Source: Globodera rostochiensis (Eukaryota; Nematoda; Chromadorea; Rhabditida; Heteroderidae). Taken from it: 64,000 nt of DNA. The stretch covers positions 711,109 through 775,108 of the forward strand of contig JAEVLN010000007.1 of assembly GCA_018350325.1 (NCBI GenBank). The letters are read 5' to 3'. Of the stretch, positions 10,734 through 21,465 are shown piece by piece. Each line of letters starts with the position of its first letter. Position 1 is the first letter of the stretch. The position numbers and the translations under genes are program-made. Below the pieces are notes generated by a model. It was given only the letters and a program-made list of their open reading frames with translations, did no database searches and had not been told where the DNA came from.

Positions 10734-11658
10734 TAGGGTGGCACGGGACCGGTTCCGGGACGGGACGGGATTTCCCGGTTTTTTCAGGTCCCGGTCCCGG
10801 TCGGGACGGGATTTTTGAAAAATGAAAAATCCGGTCCCGGTTTTTTGGTCCCGCCGGGACCGGGAGCAACCGGGAAAAAAGTACACCCCTAATGATGGCA
10901 TCATCGACCGACTTCAACCATTTTTACTTATTTCCCCCAATAGGTCGATGGCCTAGTGGTTAATCTCTTTGGTGAGTCTTATGTTATGTGTTGGGTTCGA
11001 ACCCGCTTGAGTGCAAACACTTATTTAGTGGTTTTCCTCTCTACTCAAATAGGCATCCCCTCATTAATAATATTTTTTAAATAAATATTCTAATATTTTT
11101 TAATTAAAAATGCGCGCAAAAAAAGAATAGATACAAGAATTTTTGAAATAAATTCATCACGTCTTTGAATTTTTGCTTCAATTTCCTTAACAAAAATTGC
11201 CAATTTTTGTAAAAATTCTTCCGGCGGCGCCTGTCGGCACCACCGGACATCCTTCACTGTTACGGAAACCAGTTTTCCCCCAAAATTCCGAAGCAAAATT
11301 CATAATTTTGCTAAAATTTTGATGAAATTTCTTTAACAAATTGATCAAAATTTCAAAAATTTTTCTCGGCGGCGCCTATCGGCACCGCCGACCCCCGCCC
11401 TCCCTAAAAGTAAAGCAGAATCTCAAAAAAAAAGATTGATGATGACAATGACATTGATGATCAAGAAGATCAACAATATGTGTTGCCGGAAAATTAAAAT
11501 TTTTTAGTGTTTGATAAAAGAAAAATTTTTCCTTGAAAAGTCCCGGTTGGTCCCGGAACCGGTCCCGGTTGAAAATGTTGGTCCCGGTCCCGCTTTTTCT
11601 GGTCCCGGTAAGTCCCGGTCCCGGTTTTTCCCAAAAGTCCCGGTCCCGTGCCACCCTA
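10734..11658. mobile_element. hAT-like non-autonomous element with internal tRNA-like module (925 bp)
   Basis: Inverted ends 'TAGGGTGGCACGGGACC' and its complement are flanked by GTATATTC (10726-10733) and TTATATTC (11659-11666), an 8-bp duplication matching at 7 of 8. Both subterminal regions are built from 'GGTCCCGG' repeats in inverted orientation, able to fold back. The interior has a tRNA-like Pol III promoter (see 10949-11004) and two GC-rich hairpin modules of the form 'GGCGGCGCCTATCGGCACC'. No transposase ORF. The architecture matches the element at 14480-15378 although the terminal motifs differ. Confidence 0.8.
10949..11004 (+). promoter_or_regulatory. tRNA-like internal Pol III promoter (A and B boxes)
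   Basis: A box TGGCCTAGTGG at 10949-10959 and B box GGTTCGAACCC at 10994-11004 fit the eukaryotic consensus, with tRNA-like spacing. No acceptor stem can be formed with the flanks, so this is a tRNA-derived SINE module rather than a tRNA gene. It lies inside the hAT-like element. Confidence 0.7.
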
Positions 11659-11666
11659 TTATATTC

Positions 11667-12237
11667 TTTCAATTTATACATTTTCTATTTTTTCTGAAAT
11701 TTAAACTCGCAACTTTCTTTGAAGATTATATGTAATTCAAACCAAATTTTTGTCACCCAATTATTTGTGTTATTGCATATTTTGTTAAGATTTTAGATAA
11801 ATTTCTAAAGTTTTTGTTTTTAAGCCTAGTGGCAACTTTTAGCATATATCTATCTATCTATATGCAAAAAATAGGCTGTGCTAGCGAGTGTCGAAAAACT
11901 CGGTAACAAAGATTTCCGGGAAACTGGCCCGGAAGATTGAGTACCAGTGTGAAAACTGGTTGCCAGTAGAAAAACCGGGAAATTGGACTTCGTGAATACT
12001 TGGCACTATGCGAAAAACTGTGCCCGAGAAAAAAAAAATTAAATTTCAAAAAAGCATTAAGCTACAAAATCAGAAGCTTCAACGAATAATAATATAATAA
12101 CATTTATATATCCGGAATCAATTGATTTTTTACGTAGCAATAACCTTTCTTCATGCATATAAATGATTTAAATAATACCAAATTCTTTTTTAAAAAATTT
12201 AAGCTTTTTTTTACTAGAAGGAGTCGCAATAATTACA
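11667..12237. other. AT-rich spacer upstream of paralogue 3
   Basis: No gene seen. A short 'TATC' microsatellite lies near 11846-11862. Confidence 0.5.
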
Positions 12238-13477
12238 ATGAACATCAACTACCGTACAATTTTTAAAATTTTAATATTATTTATTACATTTTTTATTTTC
12301 ACGAATGGCGATGATTCCGAGAATTCGACCGGTGGTGGCCCAGTTTATGTGTATTTTAAAGGAGTTGTGCATGGGGCCGGAGAGCACGAATTGGTGAATG
12401 CTTTTCCTTTATGATAATTATAAAATCAAAATATTAAATTTTAAAAGACATATGTATTTATATTAATCTCACGGAAAAAGAGATTTGTTTTTTTAGGTTC
12501 TGGATCTTTTTTGCGATCACCAAAAATTCGATTTTTATACCGGAGCAAATGGAAAATTTAATGTTCAAATTGATGAGCAAATTGTGTCTCATTTAAGCTG
12601 TTGTGCGCAATGGATTACTATAGGCTTTTACAAAAAAGATACAAAGGCTGTGAGTTAAAATAGATTATCAAATAATCTTTTAATAAATTTTACAATATTT
12701 TTAATGTTATTGATGCCAAAACGTTATGAAAAATACGTTAAATGCCAAAAACGCATAAAATGGGCGAATAAACCACTCCCCCGAAAAAAATTAATTTAAT
12801 ATTATTAATTTTTAAATAAGTATGACAATGTCGCCACACAAAAGTATGCTAAAATGAAAAACGTATAAAATGGGCGTTTAAAAAACCAATAAAGATCAAT
12901 TGTCTACAAAAGTCTAATTTTTTTGACACTTTTGAACTTTGATTTGTTAAATTCATGTTTTTTTTCAAGTCTCAGCCGAGCTGTTGGGGATTTAAAAGTT
13001 CGAAAAAAGTGCTGAAATGTTATGCCATTGTCAATGTTGATTGGCTAAAATTTGGCGAAACGACATTTACACAAGAGACCAGAGACCAGCAAGTTGATGC
13101 CAGTGCCGAAATCGAAAATGAGTTTCGTGTGGTTTTTGGCAGAGGCGGATATGCCGCAGTCAACGGCAAAGTTGTTGGGTGTGAAGCCAATTCAACATTT
13201 CGAAACCGAAAGTTATTCCGGGACTATTTTGAACGTAAATTTTTAAGAAATGGGGAAAATGGAAAAATTAAATTTGGTAGGTATTCTGAGTTTTATGGGC
13301 TTTAGAAATTCGAAAGTTTAAATGGGCCCCAAAAAGGCGTTTTCCGAAACCTGAAGACAAAAAATAGTTTTTGCTCTGTCTGAATTTATACTTTATTGAG
13401 CGATTTTGAAAAAAAATGTGTCGCAATTCTTTAATGAATTTTATTTCATTTAAATTTATTTTTCAGATTTGGATTGA
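12238..13477 (+). CDS. Secreted protein, tandem family paralogue 3 (divergent)
   Basis: Four exons: 12238-12393, 12497-12649, 12970-13276 and 13467-13477, 208 residues, phases consistent; the last exon is only 11 nt. The signal peptide ends near 'FIFTNG'. 'YVYFKGVV' matches the FKG motif of paralogues 1 and 2. Exon 2 (153 nt) has 'LFCDHQKFD', 'GANGKFNVQI', CC and 'ITIGFYKKD'. Exon 3 is longer and fuses regions that are separate exons in the others ('VNVDWLKFGE' matching 'AKVDHFDCLKF', then 'YAAVNGKVVG' matching 'NYAVINGKKS'). This suggests intron loss here or gain in the other two. Probably extracellular; function unknown. Confidence 0.7.
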
Positions 13478-14280
13478 AGCTGTTCCCAAACATCAATGGT
13501 AAGATTAATCTAAGCCAAATTGAAACAAATAAAAAATAATGACCCAGCTCTTAAAAAGACGAAATCAGTGATTTCGGAGTGAAGAATCATAGCGACAATA
13601 CAAAAAAACATTTGTTTTTAAACTAAATGTTTAATAAAAATACAATCTGGCAAATTGCAATTATTGATTTATCTTAATTATAAATCAAAATTTTTTTAAG
13701 ATAATTGTCACCAACCAAGAATGGCATCATAAATGGTTGCACCTTGAAAAGAAATTGACGGCATTAGCTAAGGAGTCGCGCTTCGTTAGCATATTTAACA
13801 TTCTTTTTATAAATAACAAATTAATTTGTTATTTTCAATTAGACAAAATTGATCCTTTGATTGATATTATTAATTCAAATTAATTGATTGAACAAAAAAA
13901 AATAAAAAATATATAAGTCGTACATTTTTGTTGTAAATATTTCTTATCAAATTGGATACAAATAAAATCAACAAAAACGATCAAGATTTGTGCGGATGGG
14001 GACAATTAACCTCTAAAATGGCGCTACTTTGGCTCCCAAATTCGATTTTTTAACAAAAATTGGCTAAAAAAGATTCATGAACTTCGCAAGGGTTGTGAAA
14101 TTAAAAAGATTCCGTTTAATTGTCGTATTCGTGTTTAGAGAGTCATTTAATTTAAATTTTGGGTGAAGGGCGTATGCCTATTTCGAGCTTTTTTCAAAAA
14201 ATTTCTTAATAAAAATAAAATAAAATTCAAATTTTCTTGCCAATCACTAATTTTTTGATTTCATAAAAGTGTCACTTTTT
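13478..14280. other. AT-rich intergenic stretch
   Basis: No coding signal on either strand. Confidence 0.5.
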
Positions 14281-14305
14281 TCACTTATTTAAGATCCTAT
14301 TTTTG

Positions 14306-14412
14306 CACTTTTCTATCACCTATTTAGGATCCTATTTTGGCACTTTTCTATCACCTATTTAGGATCCTATTTTGGCACTTTTCTATCACCTATTTAGGAT
14401 CCTATTTTGGCA
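14306..14412. repeat. 35-bp tandem repeat, three copies
   Basis: Three nearly identical copies of 'CACTTTTCTATCACCTATTT' followed by 'AGGATCCTATTTTGG', with degenerate half-copies on both sides. The surrounding 'CCTAAAAATCTTAGCCCTA' end (14453-14473) looks like the right terminus of another degraded element. Confidence 0.85.
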
Positions 14413-14479
14413 CTTTTTGTCCCCTAGTTGGACCCTATTTGAGATTTTTTTCGATCCTAAAAATCTTAGCCCTAATAAT

Positions 14480-15378
14480 TAGTGCTGCACGAGAGTCTCG
14501 GTCTCGAGTCTCGACTCGAGAAATTTCTCGGGTTTTTTGGGTCTCGGTCTCGAGTCTCGGGTACTTGGTCTCGAAAATCGAGATTTTTTTACACCCCTAA
14601 AGATGGCATTTTTAGAGAGAATTTGTTTAGAGTTCAAAGCATAGATTTGAAAAACATAATGACAAATCAAATTTAAAAACCTTTAAATAAATCCTTTGCA
14701 CTGCGCATCCATTGACTCAGTGGTTAAACTCTGTATCGTAATTTATGTACCGGCGGTTCTATTCCCAATTTGGCAATTTTTTTAACAGAATTCAAAAAGA
14801 CTTTCATCTTCCTTGGCGGCGCCTATAGGCACACCCCTCCTTCCTACACCTAAAAAAGCTTACAAAAATACCGCATTTTTAAAATTTTTAGTTGCAAATC
14901 TCTTAACAAATTGATTCAAAAATTCAAAATTTTTTCGACGGCGCCTATCGGCACCGCCGACTCCCTCCCTCCCCCCCTCCCTAAAAGTAGAGCAGAATTT
15001 GCAAAAAAACTTGTATTCCTGACCAATTTTCTTAATTAAAAAAATCCAATAACTCAAAAATACACTCCTAAAATTATTCTTGTTCGCCGCGGCGCCTGTC
15101 GGTACCGCTAGTCCTCTGCAAAACCCTTTAATAAAAATTGCAAAAAAAAATTGCAAAAAAAATGTCTTTTCCAAATTTTTGAACCAAAAAATTAAAAAAA
15201 TTTCAAAAAAGTCTCGGTCTTGAGTCTCGACTCGGGAAATTTCTCGGTTTTTTGGGTCTCGATCTCGGCCTCGAGTCTCGGGGTCATTTCTCGGTCTCGG
15301 TCTCGAGTCTCGGTGTCATTTCTCGGTCTCGGTCTCGACTCTCGAGTCTCGGTAAATTTCGGGTCTCGTGCAGCACTA
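14480..15378. mobile_element. hAT-like non-autonomous element with tRNA-like remnant (899 bp)
   Basis: Inverted ends 'TAGTGCTGCACGAGA' and its complement, flanked by a perfect 8-bp duplication CTAATAAT (14472-14479 and 15379-15386). Subterminal regions are arrays of 'GGTCTCGAGTCTCG', the counterpart of 'GGTCCCGG' in the 10.7-kb element. The interior has a degraded tRNA-like segment (A-box-like TGACTCAGTGG at 14713, B-box-like GGTTCTATTCC at 14755) and three hairpin modules of the 'GGCGCCTATCGGCACCGCC' type near 14815, 14936 and 15088. No transposase. Confidence 0.88.
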
Positions 15379-15386
15379 CTAATAAT

Positions 15387-16030
15387 CAATGCCAAAGTGC
15401 GTAATCTTTATTTTTCATTTGGTAAAATGTTCAACAAAAATTCTTAAAATGCCAAAACCCCGGCAAAAACCTGGCACGGGCAACCAAAACTTAAATTTTT
15501 CTTAACATTTTGAATCCAAATAAAATGTTCATTTGGACAAAATTTAAATAATATTTTTGAAACATTAGATTTTTTTAACCGCACCAAAATTTAAAAAAAG
15601 ATTTTATTTAAATTTGTTGTTAGTAATATTCCTCCCCCCCCCAAAACCTTTTCTTATCTCTAAAAAGATCAATCAAATTCTCGCATAGATTAATTGACCA
15701 ATGCATTAATTACCGCCGGAGAGCGGCGCAAGACTTTCCCGTCGTAAAACCCGTTTTACGCTTTTATGCGTTTATGTGCAGCGTTTTATTTATTTATGTC
15801 GACAATTTTATTAAATTTTAGGACACAAAATTGGGCACTCAACAATTCAGACTAAAACACAATTTGAATATTCACAAAGCAAAATTATTTTGAAAGATTG
15901 GAGTCGCGCAAAAATATTACCAAAACCGGCACTTTTTTGGCACCAAAATGCCGTGTCATGGCCGAGTTTGGTCAGGATAACGCAAAAATGCGGTTTTATT
16001 GTTATGAAAATTGATTCAAAAATTCCAAAA
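15387..16030. other. AT-rich intergenic stretch
   Basis: No gene seen. A C-run occurs near 15635. Confidence 0.45.
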
Positions 16031-16290
16031 ACCATCGACAAAAAATTCACAATAATTTTCAAAAGGCACGAAAAAATTTACAACAATCTCAGCCACAAAA
16101 AAATTCACCATAATCTTCAAAAAACCTCAAAAAATTCACAAAATTTTCAAAAAACCACAAAATATTTACAACAATCTTCAAAAAGCCACAAAAATTCACT
16201 ATAATCTTCAAAAAACCACAAAATATTTACAACAATCTTCAAAAAGGCACGAAAAAATTCACAATAATCTTCAAAAAAAATCACAAAAAA
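16030..16290. repeat. Degenerate A-rich tandem repeat
   Basis: Repeating strings of the type 'AAAATTCACAATAATCTTC' and 'AAAAAACCACAAA' with a period near 32-35 bases. The open frames across it are low-complexity Lys/Asn/His and not credible proteins. A run of about 20 G follows at 16407. Confidence 0.65.
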
Positions 16291-16837
16291 TGCTCCAAAT
16301 CATTTATTTGGTCGGTTATCGGCCTGCCAAAAGCCCAAAATGCGCAAGCTCTGTGCTGATTGTAATGCGCAAAAAAAACAATTTAGTGTTCAAATGCGGC
16401 GGGCGGGGGGGGGGGGGGGGGGGGGGTAAACGTAAAATCCAATTTCTGTGTGTGTTCATTGAGCGAAGAAAAGAATTTATGCAAACGATTTCTTCAATCA
16501 ATCGGACCCATTGAAGTTGACCTTGACACATTCATTCCACACTTAACATATTCCAAGTACACACAATCCATTCCAAAATGCGAACAAACGCCTTAAAAAA
16601 TTTAAATGTTTTGCATTTTAAGCTTTTTTTTTTGTAAGAATCAGTGCCCCGGGATTACTTACTAAATGGAAACCCGGGATTTGCTGATGCCGGGTCAAAA
16701 GTTAGAATTTTTAGTCCGGGAAAATTCATCTGCTGCAATTTTCGTGTTAGTCAAAATAAATAAAAAAATTTTCTTAAAATTATTTTATTCTCTTTTTTCA
16801 GTTAATTGAATAGAAATTTGGGAAAAAACATTTCAAA
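16291..16837. other. Intergenic region upstream of the dehydrogenase gene
   Basis: Contains a G homopolymer (about 16406-16427) and a short 'CCCGGGAT' inverted patch at 16645-16725 like the subterminal arrays of the hAT-like elements. I found no convincing element ends for it. Confidence 0.4.
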
Positions 16838-19800
16838 ATGGTCCATTATGTTCGGGAAGGATGGACGGCAAAAATTGTTGCACTGTTTGGCTTTGTTCTT
16901 CAGCTGATCATTGTTGCCATACCAAAAGTATCAATCAATTAACATATAATTAACGACTTAATTATTAATTATTGAAAACAGTAATTAGACACCTAGTTGG
17001 AATCCCGACCAATCCCAATCCCGAACAATTCAATAAAAGCTTGGTCGGGATTCCAAGATTCAATCTCGCGTGATCCCGAGAAAATATCGACGGGATCCCG
17101 ATCCCGCACAGCCTCTAATTTCTAATCGATGGCCCATATCTTTTATGAAAAAGCGATTTATAGGTTTAATAAAATTAAAAAATATAATATATAAATAATT
17201 ACATCATTATTTAGGACTTCATTAGATGGTTGTGTCTTCGCAGAAAATTTGTAAAAGGAAAGTGCATTGTGATCACCGGAGGTGCTTCTGGAATTGTACG
17301 TCAAAAAAAATGTTTGAAAATAAATTTAAAATTCAAATTTAATTTTCAGGGACATCGGATGGCCGAACTTTTTGCGGACCCCAATGGTTTAGGAGCACAA
17401 GTGGCCATAATTGACATAAATTTGGTTGACTGAGAAAAGTGTTTTTTTTAATTTTAAATTTTCAGGGAGCAGCTGAGAAGGTGGCAGAAGCCATTCGCGC
17501 AACCGGCGGAGTTGCAGAAGCGTAAATTTTAAAATAAAAATATCTTTTTTTGATAAATTCTTCCCCGACCTTCGGCGGGGAGGGGAATGCCGGGGAATGG
17601 TGCCCCGACACTGACGGGGAATAAGCGCCGTCGGCGATCGGGGAGAAACCCTACTGCAAAATTATTTTAGAAATTGGGAATTTTATAATGATGATTGATG
17701 GTTTAACACATGTTGAATTTACCTTAGAGTTGTCACCCCGCGTGCGGGGTTGAGAATGCGGGGTCGGGGTTAGAAGTGTCGGGGTCGGGGAAACCTCCAA
17801 AAAATGGCCTAAATTTGCGGGGTCGGGGACGGGGTGACAACTCTAATTTACCTATTTAAAAATTCGATAAATGTAAAAAGCGGCAAATTTCTGATTATGG
17901 GTCTGTTACAAGAAAATTGCATTTGTCGAAAACTTTTTAAATTACTTAAGTATGCAATTTTAATTATCTAAACAAAAAATAATAATATTGCTTTTCATAT
18001 AGACATTTAAAAAGGTTTATTTATTTATTTAAATTTATTGTAAAACACAGTTGGAACTGCGACATTGTGAATGCAGACGAATTGCGGCAGTGTGCCGCCA
18101 AAATTCAGCAACGTTTTGGTCCATTAAAATAAATTTGCATTAAATATTAAAATTATATTTTTCTTTTTTTTTAAATTCTAGGACACGTTGACATTGTTGT
18201 TGCGAATGCTGGGATTTTGTTTTTTGAGCTGACGCTAAATTTGCGAGATGATGAACTCAAAAGGGCGCTGGATGTGAACATTCTTGGCACAATAAATGTG
18301 CAAATTATAATAATTAAAAATTTAATTTAAAATAAAAATGTTTTTTACAGACAATTCGAGCATTTTTGCCTGCTATGGAAGCCGTTGGACATGGTCATTT
18401 GGTCACAATTGCATCAATTGCCAGCTATTTTGGCGAAACATTTGGCATGGCATATTGGTACGAGAAAAATGCAATAAATAAATATTATATATTTAAAAAA
18501 AAATTATTCTTTATTTTAAATTATAATTTTTTATTTTTAAAACCCATCTGATTTTTCATTGGTGGTCAAATGTCGATTTATTTGACCATTGGTGATGAAA
18601 TGTCTAGGTGGTGGTGAAACGTCTGTTTTGGCTTAAGCGACAAAACGTCCGTTTTCGACACAACATTCGGTGCCCACGTTTCAGCGTCAGCAAAATTGAA
18701 AAGCTATAACTTTTATCAAATTCAACCAAATCAAACAAACAAAATACCAATTTAAAAGCTCAAAGTTTTTAAAAGCTATTGTTAAGGCAAAGCTAAACAA
18801 TTAGAAAATTCGTGAAAAAGTTATTTGCATAAAATGTTGAAAACCCCTGGTGGGGACCCTTTTAGCCTTTAAATTTTTTTAAATGAATTGAACCGCTTTA
18901 CATTTTCAACTGATTGCCTTATTTAATGATTCCGTTATGGGTTTGTAATTTGGTTGAATTTGAAAAAAAGTGAAAGCCTTTCACAATTCGCTGGTACTAA
19001 ACCTGGGCACTGAAATAAACTGTTCGTCTGCCAATTACGTTTTATTGATTTTATTTTTAACAATTTTTTGCGTATTTTAATTAAGCTAGGAGTTGCATGA
19101 GACTGCGGACTATTACTTAAATTTCCATTTTTGTTTATTTTGGAACTGAATTTGGTATAGGTTTTTATAAAACTTTTTTTAAACTCCATTACATGGTCCG
19201 TGTTTTTTTTATCAGCTTTTATTTGTTTTTGATTTTTTTGCCAATTAGACTACGGGTTTGTTTGACCGGGACCCAAAAATCTCAGTCCCGTGCAAATTCT
19301 AATTTTACAAAAAATTCAGTCCCACAAAATTCGCTGTCCGCGGCGCAATGGATTGCCTTCGAATGGAGTTGAATGATCGAGGCCTGCACAACATAAAATG
19401 CACCACAATTTGCCCATTCTTTGTCCGTACTCCAATGATCACTTCCATTGGAATACGGCCAATGTCCAGGCAATTTTTCAGAAATTGCATAAATTTGCGA
19501 TGCTTATTAAAATAACATTAATTTTTTAATTAATTTGTGGACTATGTTTATTAAAATTACATTAATTTTTTAATTAATTTGTGGACGAACTATGTTTATA
19601 AAATAACATTAATTTTTTAATTATTTTTGTGGACTATAATAACATTAATTTTTAATTAATTTGTGCATATATTTATTAAACTTTTAGCTGGATTCCGTTT
19701 TTGTCGGTGAATAGGTGTGCCCATCAAATTATTGATGCAGTTTTGAAGGAGAAGGTGATCGCGTTCATGCCATGGTGGTTAGGCATGCTTGCACTAATGC

Positions 19801-20514
19801 ACAGGTGGGTGGGAATTCTGTCAGGGATTAACCCCAAAATTGTCGGGGATCGGGAGCTCTTACTTTTATGCGGGGTTGAGAATTGCGGGGTCAGGGTTTT
19901 ACGGGGCGGGACTGTCGGGGTCGAGGTTACCCAAATGTCGGAATTTTTTGGGATCAGAAGTGTCGGGGTCGGGGAAAACCCCCGAAAAAAGGCGTAAATT
20001 TGCGGGGTCGGGGACGGGGTTGGGGTTACCCAAATCGCGGGGTTTTCGGGGTCAGAAGTGTCGGGGAAAACCCCGAAAAAGGCCTAAATTTGCGGGGATG
20101 GAGACGGGGTCGGGGTGACAACCCTAGTTTAAATCTTTTTTGTTACGAATTAAAAAGTTTTACCATTAAGCATTTTAAATAAAATTTAGCACATTCTCTT
20201 TGAATATGCAGCGCGTTGCGCGTGATTTCATCAATTTTCGTTACGAGGCACCGGATTACTGTACTGATGGTCAAGCAAAAGGGCCGCTCGAAGGCCCAAT
20301 TCAAAATGGTGTCATTTTGGCGGAACATAAAACGCCAAACAATAATGAACAGACACCGCCACAAATGAAGAGGACGGCAGAGAAAAATATGGCAAATGGC
20401 TGCGCCACACTATCGCCATTGATTCACCTGCAGAAAATCCAAATGCGCGAGCATTTTGAATTTGCCGGCATTGTTTGGTGGCTGCTTATCTTGCCGGCAT
20501 TGTCTTTGACATTT
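16838..20514 (+). CDS. Short-chain dehydrogenase/reductase, SDR16C-like (17beta-HSD11/RDH10 type)
   Basis: Ten exons: 16838-16927, 17215-17295, 17350-17424, 17466-17521, 18051-18118, 18182-18297, 18351-18457, 19320-19469, 19688-19804 and 20190-20514, summing to 395 codons in phase. An N-terminal hydrophobic segment ('IVALFGFVLQLIIVAI') is typical of membrane or lipid-droplet SDRs. NAD(P) site 'TGGASGIG' spans exons 2-3; 'VVANAGI', catalytic Ser in 'TIASIAS' and Tyr/Lys in 'YCPTK' follow. Family role: oxidation/reduction of retinoid, steroid or other lipid alcohols. Exon 8 appears to end in a GC donor (AG|GCAATT), the only way to keep phase. Exon 10 extends beyond the usual SDR domain with a Pro/Asn linker and hydrophobic 'GIVWWLLILPALSLTF', suggesting a second membrane segment. 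The true 3' end is unsettled: either readthrough to TAA at 20581 or splicing to a later exon. Confidence 0.88.
17725..17845. mobile_element. Tiny hAT-like MITE (121 bp) in an SDR intron
   Basis: Inverted ends 'TAGAGTTGTCACCCCG' and its complement flanked by a perfect 8-bp duplication ATTTACCT (17717-17724 and 17846-17853). The interior is 'GGGGTCGGGG' repeats. It lies in the intron between exons 4 and 5 of the SDR gene. Confidence 0.88.
19500..19690. repeat. AT-rich tandem repeat in an SDR intron
   Basis: About four imperfect copies of a unit like 'AACATTAATTTTTTAATTAA' followed by 'TTTGTGGACTATG'. It fills the intron with the unusual GC donor. Confidence 0.75.
19810..20127. mobile_element. 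Truncated GGGGTCGGGG-type hAT-like element
   Basis: Many 'GGGGTCGGGG' and 'GTGTCGGGG' repeats, and a right end 'GGGGTGACAACCCTA' resembling that of the MITE at 17725-17845. No matching left end or duplication was found, so it is probably 5' truncated. It lies in the last intron of the SDR gene. Arg/Gly-rich frames over it are artefacts. Confidence 0.6.
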
Positions 20515-20604
20515 GTAAGCGCAAAAAGTTTTATTTTTATTCAATTTAAATATATTAAAAATTCGATGTTTAAAATTGATTAATATAAAAATGTTTTGTT
20601 CTTC

Positions 20605-20736
20605 ATGTCACCTTCTACGACCCTGAGCTCGTCAATGTTTCATGGCTTGGAGCTGTTGGCCAATTTGTGTACAAACTTGGTAAATTCTTGGAAATCTTGG
20701 AATCGAAAATTTAGCTCGATGCCAGGGTTGGACCTG
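20605..20736 (+). CDS. Possible C-terminal exon of the SDR gene or of a neighbour
   Basis: The frame reads 'HVTFYDPELVNVSWLGAVGQ' then 'FVYKLGKFLEILESKI' and a stop, more protein-like than the surrounding AT-rich DNA. No AG acceptor is visible just upstream, so I cannot connect it to exon 10 of the SDR gene. It may be a degraded exon. Function unknown. Confidence 0.3.
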
Positions 20737-20757
20737 GCATTTCTGGTTACTGTTCAC

Positions 20758-21457
20758 CAGGGCTGGCACTTTTAGGTAAGAAAAATTGGAAAATAGGTAC
20801 CTAAATAGGTGGGAAAAAATGCCAAAATAGGTACCAAATAGGTACAAAAACCTTGAAATAGGTACAAAAATAGGTAAGTAAAAAATTTTTACCGAAAATT
20901 TTTAAACACCACACAAAAAAATGCGATTTTAAATAAAGGCATATTTTGGGGTTTCGAGCATATTTTGGCATTTTTCATCAATTTCTGACTGTTTTTAAAA
21001 AATAATTCATATTTAACGATAGCCTTTTAGTCATTTTCGAAAAATCAATAAAACTCGCATAAAAATAAGGAAAAAAATGGCGGCGCTGAAAAGGCCGCGC
21101 CCAAATCGCGCTGGAACCGAAATGGTCAGAGTGATGAGTTGACCTGGCGCTTAAAACTACCGGAATTGCCATTTTTCGGTATTTTTGGTGCATATTTTGG
21201 CCTTTTTTTTTTTGCCATTTTCAGCAAAATTATATTAAAAAAATTCCAAAAACCTGAAAATAGGTAACAAAAAGGTCGAAATAGGTAGAAAAATAGGTAC
21301 CTAGGTAATAGGTAGAAAAAAGCCAAAATAGGTAAAAATAGTTATTATAAAGTCCGTCTAGGAGCGTCAAATTGAGCTAAAAATGTGTTTTTTGTGCTTA
21401 ACTCAGTGTTCCAAGTTCGCAGAAAAAATAGGTATTTACCTAGAAGTGCCAGCCCTG
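20758..21457. mobile_element. Non-autonomous hAT-like element (700 bp) with perfect TSD
   Basis: Inverted ends 'CAGGGCTGGCACTTTTAGGTA' on the left and, reversed, 'CAGGGCTGGCACTTCTAGG' on the right, flanked by a perfect 8-bp duplication CTGTTCAC (20750-20757 and 21458-21465). Subterminal regions repeat 'AATAGGTAC' in inverted orientation. No transposase. Perfect duplication and long ends suggest a fairly recent insertion. Confidence 0.93.
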
Positions 21458-21465
21458 CTGTTCAC

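Noticed and set aside
10949..11010. A true tRNA gene
   Set aside because: A and B boxes are good, but no acceptor or anticodon stem can be drawn with the flanks; it fits a tRNA-derived SINE module.
16987..17118. MITE in the first SDR intron (CCCGATCCCG-rich)
   Set aside because: One end looks right ('GCACAGCCTCTA'), but there is no matching inverted end and flanks show no duplication.
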